A stretch of DNA of 64,000 nucleotides from Schauerella aestuarii (lineage in GTDB: Bacteria > Pseudomonadota > Gammaproteobacteria > Burkholderiales > Burkholderiaceae_B), in assembly GCF_009866805.1 (NCBI RefSeq), contig NZ_SIZW01000040.1, forward strand, positions 744,001 to 808,000. The letters are read 5' to 3'. Positions 1-9,057 of this stretch are shown piece after piece. The notes under the pieces were generated by a model that worked only from the letters and a program-made list of their open reading frames with translations, made no database searches and was not told the origin of the DNA. The first letter of the stretch is position 1. Each line of letters opens with the position of its first letter. The position numbers were made by a program, and so were the translations under genes.

Positions 1-812
1 TGTATTACCTCACGCTGGCGTGGGTGCTGCTGGCCATGGTCCTGCTCTATCTGTACACCCGCACGCCGTTGGGAAGGCTCGCGGTGGGATTGCGCGAGAA
101 CAGCCATCGTCTGCGTTTTCTTGGCTACAACGTGCACGGTCTGAGTACCGCCGTCTTCGCCATATCGGCGATGTTCTCCGGCATGGCGGGCGGATTGCAG
201 GTCATTTCGAATGAATCCGCCAACTACGTTTTGTTCGACCCGGCATTGTCGGCAGCCGCCGTCCTCAACACGTATATCGGCGGCGTGCAGGTGTTTTTGG
301 GGCCGGCGCTGGGCGCAGTGCTCATGACCTTCTTCGGCTATGCCGTTTCCGATCTCACGCGCTCGTGGCTCCTGTACCAAGGCGTCATTTTCGTCCTGGT
401 GATGATGTTCATGCCCACGGGACTGAGTGGTCTGGCCGGTCTGGTCGGCCGACTGCGCGAACGGCATGGCATGGGCCGGCTCGTTGCCGTGCTGATGCTG
501 GCCGTCTTTGGCGCCGCGTTGCTTTCCGGGGGCCTCGTGGTGTTGATCGAACTCTTGCAGCGGCTCTTTTCGCAAGACTATCGATCGTTACTGCAACTGA
601 ATACGGGCAAGGCGTGGCCGGATGTCGTGTTGTTCGGCCGGGCTTGGGCGCCGGGTGCCATTCTCACGTGGAGCGTGCCGGCGCTGCTGCTGGTTGCAGG
701 GGCAACGGCGTTCTGGAGTGCACGCCGGCGGTTGGCGCAACTCGACGTTGACGCGTCCTTGCCACAGGGATCATCTTTGAATGACAACGCAGTCGAGGAG
801 AACCCGGTATGA
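1..812 (+). CDS. livM: Branched-chain amino acid-type ABC transporter permease (LivM family), 5' end missing
   Basis: The reading frame is open from base 3, so the start lies left of the window and only the C-terminal part is seen. The visible protein has the LivM-type helices and ends its family core near 'FMPTGLSGL'. It would form the inner-membrane channel of a HAAT-family importer with the two ATPases encoded next. It overlaps livG by 4 bases (ATGA), so translation is probably coupled. Odd: after the usual family end there are about 120 more residues with two further hydrophobic segments. Substrate is unknown; the downstream BKACE enzyme suggests something other than plain leucine or isoleucine. 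Confidence 0.85.
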   Translation, partial: YYLTLAWVLLAMVLLYLYTRTPLGRLAVGLRENSHRLRFLGYNVHGLSTAVFAISAMFSGMAGGLQVISNESANYVLFDPALSAAAVLNTYIGGVQVFLGPALGAVLMTFFGYAVSDLTRSWLLYQGVIFVLVMMFMPTGLSGLAGLVGRLRERHGMGRLVAVLMLAVFGAALLSGGLVVLIELLQRLFSQDYRSLLQLNTGKAWPDVVLFGRAWAPGAILTWSVPALLLVAGATAFWSARRRLAQLDVDASLPQGSSLNDNAVEENPV

Positions 813-1564
813 GCGATTCCATCCTCAGTTTGGTCGGCTTGCGCAAAGCCTTCGGTGCGACCGAGATCATTCGCGGCGTCGATCTGGACGTACGCGTCGG
901 CGAGCGGCATGCCGTGATCGGTCCCAACGGCGCGGGCAAGTCGACGCTTTTCCATCTCATCTCCGGCCAGTTGGCGCCGTCGTCGGGTTCGATCCGTTTC
1001 GAGGATCGCGATATCGCCGGGCGGTCACCGCAAGCCATCAATCGCCTGGGGCTTGCGCGCTCGTTTCAGATCACAAACATTTTTCCGAAGCTCACCACTT
1101 TCGAGAACGTGCGCCTCGCGGTGATGCGCGCCTACGGAATGCAGTATGCGTTCTGGCGATTCATCGATCGCGATCGACGCATTCGCGACGAAACGGAACG
1201 CTTGCTCGAATTGGTGCGGCTGCGTTCCAGGCGGAATACGGTTGCGGGGGAAATGGCGTATTCGGAACAACGATCGCTGGAGATTGCCATGACCCTGGCC
1301 TCCGACCCCCGACTCATCCTGCTCGACGAGCCAATGGCGGGCATGTCCAACGAAGAAACGGCCTATACCGCTCAGTTGATTCGTGACACCACGGCGGGAC
1401 GAACACTGATGATCGTCGAGCATGACATGGACGTGGTGTTCGCCTTGAGCGACCGGATCAGCGTATTGGTATACGGCCAGGTCATCGCCACGGGCACGCC
1501 CGAAGCGATCCGCGCCGACGCGGGTGTACGCGAAGCCTATCTGGGCGACGAGGTGACTGCATGA
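809..1564 (+). CDS. livG: Branched-chain amino acid-type ABC transporter ATP-binding protein (LivG family)
   Basis: 251 residues, normal for LivG. Walker A is 'GPNGAGKST' near residue 38 and Walker B with catalytic Glu is 'LILLDEP'. The signature loop reads 'AYSEQR' rather than the usual LSYGEQR-like form. The H-loop 'IVEHDMD' is present. It is the cytoplasmic ATPase that powers the permease encoded upstream. It overlaps its neighbours by ATGA at both ends, so livM-livG-livF is one translationally coupled unit. The serine in the signature loop occurs, to my knowledge, in some HAAT-type LivG proteins, so I do not treat it as inactivating. Confidence 0.9.
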   Translation: MSDSILSLVGLRKAFGATEIIRGVDLDVRVGERHAVIGPNGAGKSTLFHLISGQLAPSSGSIRFEDRDIAGRSPQAINRLGLARSFQITNIFPKLTTFENVRLAVMRAYGMQYAFWRFIDRDRRIRDETERLLELVRLRSRRNTVAGEMAYSEQRSLEIAMTLASDPRLILLDEPMAGMSNEETAYTAQLIRDTTAGRTLMIVEHDMDVVFALSDRISVLVYGQVIATGTPEAIRADAGVREAYLGDEVTA

Positions 1565-2283
1565 ATGCCATCGAAACCGGATTGCTCGAGGTGCGCGATA
1601 TCCATGCGCACTATGGCAAGAGTCATGTGTTGCACGGCGTCGACCTGAGCGTTGGCGCCGATGAGGTGGTGAGCCTTGTCGGTCGCAATGGCTCGGGCCG
1701 ATCGACCACGATGAAAACCATCATGGGACTGGTGGCGCCGACGTCCGGCCGCATCAGTTTGCGAGGCCGCGAATTGGCAGGCGCCCGCCCTTATGCGATT
1801 TGCCGCGCAGGCATCGCCTATGTCCCGGAGGAACGGGAGATTTTCCGCAACTTGAGCGTGGACGAGAATCTGCGAATGGGGGAGCAACGTCCGGTGCACG
1901 GCGCGCATCGCTGGACCATAGCGGAGATGTTTGACTATTTCCCGCGTCTGAAGGAGCGCCGCAATACAAAGGCGGGCAGTTTGTCGGGTGGCGAGCAGCA
2001 GATGCTCACGATGTGCCGATCGCTTCTGGGCAATCCGCTTGTCATCCTGATCGACGAACCCACCGAAGGATTGGCGCCCAAGCTCGTGGCGCAGGTGGCG
2101 GAGTGCATCCAGGACATGCATCGGAAAGGCGTCGCCGTGCTGCTGGTGGAGCAGAAGCTGACGATTGCACTGAAGGTGTCCACACGGGTTTGCGTCATGG
2201 GTCACGGTCGTATCGTTTTCGACGGCAGCCCCGGTGAATTGACCGCCAACGACGCCCTGGTTTCCCAATGGCTGGCGGTGTAA
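1561..2283 (+). CDS. livF: Branched-chain amino acid-type ABC transporter ATP-binding protein (LivF family)
   Basis: 240 residues, normal LivF length. It partners LivG in the same importer. The signature 'LSGGEQQ' and Walker B 'VILIDEPTEG' are intact. Walker A reads 'GRNGSGRSTT', so the nucleotide-binding lysine is arginine at residue 47 (codon 1699-1701). This site may bind ATP poorly and act as the degenerate half of the dimer. I believe the same change occurs in related betaproteobacterial LivF proteins, so it looks like a subfamily trait rather than a sequencing error. The start overlaps the livG stop by ATGA. Confidence 0.88.
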   Translation: MNAIETGLLEVRDIHAHYGKSHVLHGVDLSVGADEVVSLVGRNGSGRSTTMKTIMGLVAPTSGRISLRGRELAGARPYAICRAGIAYVPEEREIFRNLSVDENLRMGEQRPVHGAHRWTIAEMFDYFPRLKERRNTKAGSLSGGEQQMLTMCRSLLGNPLVILIDEPTEGLAPKLVAQVAECIQDMHRKGVAVLLVEQKLTIALKVSTRVCVMGHGRIVFDGSPGELTANDALVSQWLAV

Positions 2284-2321
2284 CGCTGCAACTGTTCTCA
2301 CTTCTTGACGATAAGCGCATC

Positions 2322-3266
2322 ATGAAAACACTCACCCAAGACAAGGTCATCATCTCCTGCGCGGTCACCGGTTCGGTGCATACGCCGACGATGTCGCCTT
2401 ATCTGGCCATCACGCCAGACCAGATTGCCGAGCAAGCGATCGCTGCCGCCGAAGCGGGAGCCGCCATCCTGCATTTGCATGCTCGTGATCCCATCGATGG
2501 CAGGCCCACGCCGGATCCGGCCGTGTTTCAAGGCTTTGTGCCGCGCATCAAAGAGGCGACGAACGCCGTCATCAATATCTCCACCGGCGGCAGCACCCGC
2601 ATGACGCTGGCTGAGCGCCTTGCCTATCCGCTACGCGCCAAGCCGGAGATGTGCTCGTTGAACATGGGTTCCATGAATTTCTCGATTCACCCGGCCGCTC
2701 GCCGCATCAGCGAGTGGAAGCACGCTTGGGAACAGCCCTACATCGAAGGCATGGAGGACCTGATCTTTCGAAACACCTTCAAAGACATCAAACATATTCT
2801 CAAGGTGTTGGGCGACGATTGCGGCACGCGTTTCGAATTCGAATGCTACGACATGGGCCATCTGTACAACCTCGCGCATTTCGTGGATGAGGGGCTGGTG
2901 CAAGGGCCCCTTTTCATCCAGAGCATCTTCGGCATCCTGGGCGGCCTGGGGCCGGATCCGGAAAACATCGTTGCCATGCGAACCACGGCAGATCGCCTGT
3001 TCGGTCGTGAGGGCTATCGTTTTTCCGTTCTAGGGGCAGGGCGGCATCAGATGCCCCTGGTCACCATGGCAGCGATCATGGGGGGCAACGTGCGAGTAGG
3101 TCTGGAGGACAGCCTGTATATCGGCAAAGGCAAATTGGCGACCTCGTGCGCCGAGCAGGTCACCAAGATCAGGCATATCCTGGAAGCGCTGTCGCTGGAG
3201 GTCGCCACGCCCGATGAGGCGCGCGCCATGCTGGGTTTGAAGGGCAGCGGCGCGACCGCGATATAG
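2322..3266 (+). CDS. BKACE family protein (DUF849, 3-keto-5-aminohexanoate cleavage enzyme-like)
   Basis: 314 residues. The N-terminal 'ILHLHARDP' carries two histidines (51 and 53) that match the Zn ligands of Kce-type enzymes. Later 'FECYDMGHL' and 'SIFGILGG' are typical of the family. Members condense a beta-keto acid with acetyl-CoA and cleave the product to a new CoA ester and acetoacetate-like acid; the substrate here is unknown. I choose the ATG at 2322; the frame is open further up into livF, but that stretch is not family-like. It sits 38 bases after livF on the same strand, so it is probably in the transporter operon and may act on the imported compound. Confidence 0.85.
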   Translation: MKTLTQDKVIISCAVTGSVHTPTMSPYLAITPDQIAEQAIAAAEAGAAILHLHARDPIDGRPTPDPAVFQGFVPRIKEATNAVINISTGGSTRMTLAERLAYPLRAKPEMCSLNMGSMNFSIHPAARRISEWKHAWEQPYIEGMEDLIFRNTFKDIKHILKVLGDDCGTRFEFECYDMGHLYNLAHFVDEGLVQGPLFIQSIFGILGGLGPDPENIVAMRTTADRLFGREGYRFSVLGAGRHQMPLVTMAAIMGGNVRVGLEDSLYIGKGKLATSCAEQVTKIRHILEALSLEVATPDEARAMLGLKGSGATAI

Positions 3267-3273
3267 GATCGTC

Positions 3274-5073
3274 TTAAATCAAGGGGTCAGCTTCATCGCC
3301 GCGGCGCTGCGCGCTCCGCTTTCTGGCTCCCACCAGCGGTTCAGGTACGGGTCGAACATGGAGTTTGTTCAGGCCCGACATGGCGTCGCCGTGCACCTGT
3401 TCCGAAAGGCGTTCGGCGTCGCGCTGACGGATGTCATCGGCGGCATCCAGCACGTCGACTTCGGCGCAACCCAACGCCCTCAGGCTTTCTGCACCCAATA
3501 CATACGCCGACTCAACCGTTTCCCGGATCTGAAACTCGACCCCGGCACGAATGAGCTCGACGGCATGGCCACGATCGTAGCTTCGCACCAGCAGCTTGGC
3601 CTGCGGAAAGGCGTGCTGTGCCAATTCCACGATTTGCAAGGCGGCCTTGGGATCGTCGATGCAGATCATGATCACATCGGCTTCACCGGCACCGGACTGG
3701 CGCAGGGTGTCGAGCCGTGTACCGTCGCCGAAGAACACCGTGAACCCGTAGCGTCCTGCGTCGCGGATACGTTCGGGGTCCCGGTCGATAACGGAAAGAT
3801 CGATCCCTTTCGACAGGGGCGCCTGCGATGCGATCTGCCCGAAGCGGCCGAAGCCGATGATGAGCATGCGCCCCTTCAGATCGCTCGCCGCCTCGACGCC
3901 TTCCATTGATGGTTCGGTACGGAGCAGCCGGTCGGTTGCAAGCATCAACAGCGGGGTGAGCGCCATCGACAGAATCACGACTGTGGAGAACATGGCGTTT
4001 TCGGTGGCGTCGATGACGCCGCCCGATGCCGCTGCGGTATAGAGCACAAAAGCGAATTCGCCGCCTTGCAGAAACGTCGAGGTTCGATGCACCGCTTGGT
4101 GATTGGTGCTGCCGAAAAGCCGCGCGACCGTATACACGACCACACCCTTCGCGATCATGAACGCGATGAGCATCGACAGCAAGAATCGCCATTCGAGGGC
4201 GACGACGGACAGGTCGAGCGACATGCCGACCGCCAGGAAGAAGAGCCCCATCAGGAGCCCGCGAAAGGGCTCGATGTCGGTTTCGATCTGGTGCCGATAG
4301 CTCGAATTCGACAGCATCACGCCAGCGAGGAATGCGCCCATGGCCATCGACAGGCCGGCGACTTCCATGAGCAACGCGGCACCCAACACCACCAAAAGCG
4401 CGCCTGCGGTCATGACCTCTCGGGTGCGTGCGCGCGCCAGCAGAAAAAAGAAGGGATTGAGGCACCACCGCGACACGCCTAGCAGGAGCAGCAAGGCGCC
4501 CAGCGCCGTGAGAACCTCCACCCATCCGGATTGCCCTTGCGACAGCGGCGAAAGAAAAGCCACGATTGCCAGCAGCGGCACGATCATCAGATCTTCGAAG
4601 AGCAGAATCGCGACTGATTGCTGGCCCGCTGCAGTTGAAATTTCGCCGCGATCCTGCAGCACCGACATGATGACCGCCGTGGAGGACAGCACGAAGCCAG
4701 CCCCTGCAATAAAGGCGACCGTACTCGAGAGGTTGAAGAGCACCATACCGGCCGCTGTGAGAATGGCGATCGTTGCCATGACCTGCACGAGGCCAAGCCC
4801 GAAAATCTGACCTCGCATGGCCCACAGTTTGGGCGGCCGCAATTCGAGCCCGATCACAAACAGAAACATGACCACCCCGAGTTCCGAGAAATGCAGGATG
4901 GATTGCGCATCGGTGAAGAGCCCGAGCACCGATGGGCCCACCAGCACGCCGGCCGCGAAGTAGCCCAGGACGGATCCAAGGCCGAGCCGCCGAAACAGCG
5001 GCACGGCCACCACGGCCGCAGCCATCAGAACGACAGCGGGGACGATCGTCTGTCCAAGGCTCGCATCAGCCAT
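3274..5073 (-). CDS. CPA2-family monovalent cation:proton antiporter with TrkA-N domain (KefB/KefC-like)
   Basis: 599 residues. The N-terminal ~390 residues hold about 12 hydrophobic helices with family motifs such as 'LGYFAAGVLVGP' and 'FLFVIGLELRP'. A TrkA-N nucleotide-binding fold follows, beginning 'MLIIGFGRFGQ' near residue 400. This is the layout of K+/H+ antiporters of the Kef type in the inner membrane. No separate KefF/KefG-type quinone reductase gene is adjacent, so glutathione gating as in KefC is not shown. It converges on the BKACE gene with only 7 bases between them. Confidence 0.9.
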   Translation of the reverse strand: MADASLGQTIVPAVVLMAAAVVAVPLFRRLGLGSVLGYFAAGVLVGPSVLGLFTDAQSILHFSELGVVMFLFVIGLELRPPKLWAMRGQIFGLGLVQVMATIAILTAAGMVLFNLSSTVAFIAGAGFVLSSTAVIMSVLQDRGEISTAAGQQSVAILLFEDLMIVPLLAIVAFLSPLSQGQSGWVEVLTALGALLLLLGVSRWCLNPFFFLLARARTREVMTAGALLVVLGAALLMEVAGLSMAMGAFLAGVMLSNSSYRHQIETDIEPFRGLLMGLFFLAVGMSLDLSVVALEWRFLLSMLIAFMIAKGVVVYTVARLFGSTNHQAVHRTSTFLQGGEFAFVLYTAAASGGVIDATENAMFSTVVILSMALTPLLMLATDRLLRTEPSMEGVEAASDLKGRMLIIGFGRFGQIASQAPLSKGIDLSVIDRDPERIRDAGRYGFTVFFGDGTRLDTLRQSGAGEADVIMICIDDPKAALQIVELAQHAFPQAKLLVRSYDRGHAVELIRAGVEFQIRETVESAYVLGAESLRALGCAEVDVLDAADDIRQRDAERLSEQVHGDAMSGLNKLHVRPVPEPLVGARKRSAQRRGDEADPLI

Positions 5074-5480
5074 TGATTACCTTCATCTTTGAGTTGTCGG
5101 GAACGCGGGGCCATCCGGCCTGCCGCGAATCGGGTGGTATACGGTGAGAAATACCGGTTTATCGCGAAAACTAATCCCGCGTGAGAAAAACATACCGCGC
5201 GAGATCAGGCCTTTTACCCTATTTCGCCGTTCCTGTTCGTGCGACACGGTTTATGCCGCAACGGCACTAGCCATCGACTGGCTCCTGACGAAGGATTCTT
5301 GACTTCAGGCTGCCTGGATACCCAACGATTATTCAGCACATTGGCTAATTTGAAGGGATATATGGGTAAATCTGCGAGGGAAGGGGATAACGGAGCGGTT
5401 ATTGCTGTCAACGGCCAACCATCTGTGGATGGTTACGCCGCTGCTGATTGGTTCGTCGTTCCTTAACTGAGGATATCCGC
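5074..5480. other. 407-base intergenic region between divergent antiporter and c-di-GMP enzyme genes
   Basis: It must hold promoters for both divergent genes. I see no convincing coding region. The one clear structure is a short perfect hairpin, AACCATC/GATGGTT with a TGTG loop, at 5417-5434, about 45 bases upstream of the GGDEF/EAL start codon. The part near 5150-5210 is relatively AT-rich. I do not recognise a c-di-GMP riboswitch core here. Confidence 0.5.
5417..5434 (+). promoter_or_regulatory. Hairpin in the leader of the GGDEF/EAL gene
   Basis: Perfect 7-bp inverted repeat AACCATC-TGTG-GATGGTT. It lies between the antiporter/GGDEF intergenic promoter region and the ribosome binding site GAGGA near 5469. 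It could be an operator or an RNA hairpin; no T-tract follows, so it is not a terminator. Confidence 0.35.
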
Positions 5481-7820
5481 ATGGCAAGCGTGGCAAGAAT
5501 AAGAGAAAGCATGCGGGCCCGGTTTGTCAGAACGGTTCTGCTGCCGTTGTTCGTGATGCTCGCTTTCATGATGATCGTGGGGTTTTTTGGCCTGGAATGG
5601 GCCAGGCAGCGCGTTGACGATGCCGCCGTCGCCCAGCAGGAGAAAACGCTGCAAGTGGAAATCAGCAATCGTCAGCGCGATCTGGCGATCCAGCTGGGAA
5701 GCGTGGCCCGTTGGCTTCCGCTCGCGCAGAAACTGCATGAGGTACCGCTGGATCGTACGTGGCTCTGGGAAAACGTGGGCACCTGGCTTTACGAGATGTT
5801 CGATCATGACGACGTCTACATTGTCGATATGACGGGCGCACTCATCTACGGCGCCGTATCCGGGCGAGAAGCCGACGGCGCTGAATTTGGAAAGGTCAGC
5901 AGTGCCATCGCACCGGTGGTGGCGTCGTTTCAGCCAACCAGCAGCTCGGGCACTTCCAGCAGCACCTCCGGCACATCGACCGTCTTCGGTCGCGACACCT
6001 CGCCGGGTGTCAGTGCCGCTCCAGAAGAGGATTTCACCAATGACGGTCCGCGAGGATCGCAGCGCGTCCGCCTCATGCTGCTGGACGATCGTCCAGCGAT
6101 CGTGACCGCTCGCTCGGTGGTGTCGGCGCGTTCCAGTTCGCAGTCGCTTGACAGCGCCTTCGTCGCAATCAGCGTGGCGTACTTCCATGCCGCCTATCTC
6201 GAGCATCTGGCAAAGCACGTGGGTCTGGACGCGCTGCGGTATTCGCGGTCACCCTCGGCGCTCGGCAGCGAGCGCAGCATGGCGCTGCATGCCACTGACG
6301 GTAGTGACGTCGGTTATCTGCTGTGGACGCCGGTGTTGCCCGGCACGCAGATGGCGCGCGTCATCGGTCCTGTAGGAATCGGTACGTTCATTCTCGTCAT
6401 TCTGGTCAGCGCTTATATGGCGCGCGCCATCTGGTTGTCGGCGCTGTTGTTGTCGCGAAGCATCATTGAATTGCAGGCCAGTGAGGCGCAGGCGCAGCAT
6501 CTCGCTTATCACGACGTGCTGACCGGGCTGCCCAATCGAGCGCTTCTGAACGAACGGATCATTCAGGCGCTCGGGCATGCCGGGCATGCCGGGCAGGGCG
6601 AACAGATGGCGATCCTGATGCTTGACCTCGATCGCTTCAAGCATGTGAACGATACGCTGGGGCATCACGCGGGAGACCTCCTCATCAAAGAGGTGGCGCA
6701 ACGCCTGCAATTGCTCGCAGGCCCGAGCGATACGGTGGCACGTCTTGGTGGCGACGAGTTCGTGATCGTTCAGTCGGCGGTGCGCGATCGCGCCGATGTG
6801 AATGCGTTCTGCAAACGGATTGTGGAAGTGGTGAGTGACCCGTTCGAATTGAATGGCAACAACGTTCACGTGAGCGTGAGCATTGGCGTGGTGACGGCGC
6901 CGCTCAATGGCATGGAGCCCGGTGAGCTGATGCGCAAAGCCGATATCGCCCTATACGCGGCAAAAGCGGAGGGGCGGGATCGGCACACCTATTTCGAGTC
7001 GTTCATGGACGATAGGGTGAGGGTGCAACGCGCCATTGGTGTGGACCTGCGCAGCGCCGTGAAGAGCGGCCAGGGCCTGGCAGTGCATTATCAGCCCCTC
7101 ATCGACGCCAGGAGCCAGAAGATCATCGGTTTGGAGGCGCTCTTGCGTTGGCAACATGCGACCCGGGGGGCGATCAGTCCGGGGGAGTTCATCCCGGTTG
7201 CAGAAGAAACCGGGATCATTCTGCCTCTTGGCGAATGGGTGCTTCGGGAAGCTTGCCGTACTGCAAAGCGCTGGCCGGATATTTTCGTGGCGGTCAATCT
7301 CTCACCGGTGCAGTTTCGATCCGCCGATTTTGCGTCGCGCATGATCGATATCGTTGCACAGGAAAACTGCGCGGCGAGCAGCATCGAGTTCGAGATTACT
7401 GAAGGAATGCTGTTGAGTGAAGACGAAGCGTCGAAAGCGGCGCTGGAGGCGTTGCGCGCTGCTGGATTTCGCATCGCACTGGATGACTTCGGCACGGGAT
7501 ACAGCAGTCTCAGCTATTTGCGCCGCTTCAAGGTCGACAAGATCAAGATCGACCAATCCTTCATCCAGAACCTGGGTGGCCACGAAGATACGTCCGCAAT
7601 CATCGAGTCGGTCATTACCTTGGGTCGGGCGATGGGGTTGACCGTCGTGGCCGAAGGCGTCGAAACGAGTGATCAGAAAGACACGCTGGTTGCCGCCGGC
7701 TGCCACGAGCTGCAGGGATACCTGTTCTCCCGAGCGGTGTCGGAACTGGATCTTGAGCAACTCATGGCGCTTTCCGAACCGAATGCCGATTCATCGCTGA
7801 CGGAGCAAGCGCCGCGCTAA
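5481..7820 (+). CDS. Membrane-bound diguanylate cyclase/phosphodiesterase (CHASE4-like, GGDEF, EAL)
   Basis: 779 residues from the ATG at 5481, preceded by GAGGA; an in-frame GTG at 5448 lacks such a site. TM1 is about residues 13-38, followed by a periplasmic sensor resembling CHASE4 to about 295, TM2 about 298-322, GGDEF domain and EAL domain. The GGDEF motif is intact at 423-427. No RxxD I-site precedes it ('GPSDTVARLGGDEF'), so product inhibition at that site is unlikely. The EAL motif is at 552-554, and 'VNLSPVQF', 'DDFGTGYSSL', 'IKIDQSF' and 'VVAEGVET' preserve the catalytic residues. Both activities are therefore possible. The sensor contains a Ser/Thr/Gly-rich stretch encoded near 5930-6000. 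Confidence 0.92.
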   Translation: MASVARIRESMRARFVRTVLLPLFVMLAFMMIVGFFGLEWARQRVDDAAVAQQEKTLQVEISNRQRDLAIQLGSVARWLPLAQKLHEVPLDRTWLWENVGTWLYEMFDHDDVYIVDMTGALIYGAVSGREADGAEFGKVSSAIAPVVASFQPTSSSGTSSSTSGTSTVFGRDTSPGVSAAPEEDFTNDGPRGSQRVRLMLLDDRPAIVTARSVVSARSSSQSLDSAFVAISVAYFHAAYLEHLAKHVGLDALRYSRSPSALGSERSMALHATDGSDVGYLLWTPVLPGTQMARVIGPVGIGTFILVILVSAYMARAIWLSALLLSRSIIELQASEAQAQHLAYHDVLTGLPNRALLNERIIQALGHAGHAGQGEQMAILMLDLDRFKHVNDTLGHHAGDLLIKEVAQRLQLLAGPSDTVARLGGDEFVIVQSAVRDRADVNAFCKRIVEVVSDPFELNGNNVHVSVSIGVVTAPLNGMEPGELMRKADIALYAAKAEGRDRHTYFESFMDDRVRVQRAIGVDLRSAVKSGQGLAVHYQPLIDARSQKIIGLEALLRWQHATRGAISPGEFIPVAEETGIILPLGEWVLREACRTAKRWPDIFVAVNLSPVQFRSADFASRMIDIVAQENCAASSIEFEITEGMLLSEDEASKAALEALRAAGFRIALDDFGTGYSSLSYLRRFKVDKIKIDQSFIQNLGGHEDTSAIIESVITLGRAMGLTVVAEGVETSDQKDTLVAAGCHELQGYLFSRAVSELDLEQLMALSEPNADSSLTEQAPR

Positions 7821-7839
7821 CGCCGCCCAGGCATCGGGG

Positions 7840-9057
7840 TCAACGCACCAGCACGCGCAGCGTCAGGAACGAGAACACCATACAGCCAACCATTGCCAGG
7901 ATGAGCGGCCAGGCGGAGCCTTGCAGCTGTGTACCCACGACCGCCGCGACCACGGCGCCGGCACCCATCTGGATACTGCCGGCCAACCCCGACGCTGCGC
8001 CCGCCACATCGGGCTTCACGCTCACCGCACCCGCGACGCAGCTGGGCAACGTCAATCCGTTGCCCATCGCCACGACGAGCATTGGGAGGAAGAAGGCTAG
8101 CGGGTGCATCAGGCCGGCCGCATGCAGACCGGCCATCACGAATGCGGCAGTGGTGCTGAGCACAATGCCGACATTCATCATGCGTCGTGGCCCAAATCGG
8201 GTGGTATAGCGGCCAGATCCGAAGTTGCCGAGCATGTAGCCCACGCTGACCAAAGCGAAGTACATCCCATACTCCACCGGCGTTCTGCCCATGAGGTTGA
8301 CGACCACGTAGGCCGCACCGCCCACGAAAGCGAAGAACGCCGCGCCCGAGCCCGCCGCGGTCAGCGCATAGCCCCAGAAGACGCGGCTGCGCAACAGCAC
8401 ACCGTAATCACGAGCAAGCTGCGAGGCGCTGGAGGTGACGCCGACGCGGGGCGCTGTCTCGTGCAGCCGGCGGTACGTGGCCCACAACGCGGCAACGCCA
8501 AAAAGGGTGAGAAACGCGAATCCGGCGCGCCAATCGAAGGTTGCCTCGAGCGCGCCCCCGATCGTGGGCGCCACCATCGGCGCGACTGCCATGCCCATCG
8601 TGACGTAGCCGATCATGCTTGCAGCGCGATCGCGTTCGTAAAGATCGCGGACGATGGCACGGCTGAGCGCGATGCCGGCACAGCCGCCCAGCGCCTGAAT
8701 GACGCGGCCGGCGATGAGCGTGCCGATGTTTGGCGCCAGCATGCAGATGACCGATCCCACCACGAAGATCGCCAGCCCGCCCAGGAGGACGGGACGGCGG
8801 CCATAACGGTCCGAGATCGGGCCGATGATGAGCTGGCCCACGGCGATGGCGGCGATGTATACGGAGAGCGTGAACTGGATCGCCGCGTAGTCCACCTGCA
8901 GCATCCGCGCCATGCCGGGCATCGAGGGCAGATAAAGGTTGATCCCAAGCGGGCTGACCGCAGCCACCATCACCAGCAGCAGGATGAAGCTGCGCGTCGA
9001 GGAGGCCTCTGGCCCGCGGTGAGGCGCGGGCGGCGGGCTGGGCGAGGTGTGCTGCAT
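7840..9057 (-). CDS. MFS multidrug exporter, Bcr/CflA family
   Basis: 405 residues with 12 predicted helices. The Bcr/CflA signature is visible near the N-terminus ('LGINLYLPSMPGM') and the loop 2-3 motif is 'GPISDRYGRRPVLL'. It would expel small hydrophobic compounds (bicyclomycin, chloramphenicol or similar; substrate not predictable) using the proton gradient. I start at the ATG at 9057 because the 28 residues upstream are basic and unlike the family; the frame is open to 9141. It converges on the GGDEF/EAL gene with 19 bases between. Confidence 0.88.
   Translation of the reverse strand: MQHTSPSPPPAPHRGPEASSTRSFILLLVMVAAVSPLGINLYLPSMPGMARMLQVDYAAIQFTLSVYIAAIAVGQLIIGPISDRYGRRPVLLGGLAIFVVGSVICMLAPNIGTLIAGRVIQALGGCAGIALSRAIVRDLYERDRAASMIGYVTMGMAVAPMVAPTIGGALEATFDWRAGFAFLTLFGVAALWATYRRLHETAPRVGVTSSASQLARDYGVLLRSRVFWGYALTAAGSGAAFFAFVGGAAYVVVNLMGRTPVEYGMYFALVSVGYMLGNFGSGRYTTRFGPRRMMNVGIVLSTTAAFVMAGLHAAGLMHPLAFFLPMLVVAMGNGLTLPSCVAGAVSVKPDVAGAASGLAGSIQMGAGAVVAAVVGTQLQGSAWPLILAMVGCMVFSFLTLRVLVR

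Noticed and set aside
5074-5480. c-di-GMP riboswitch before the GGDEF/EAL gene
   Set aside because: Only a simple 7-bp hairpin is present; the conserved core expected of a GEMM riboswitch was not found.
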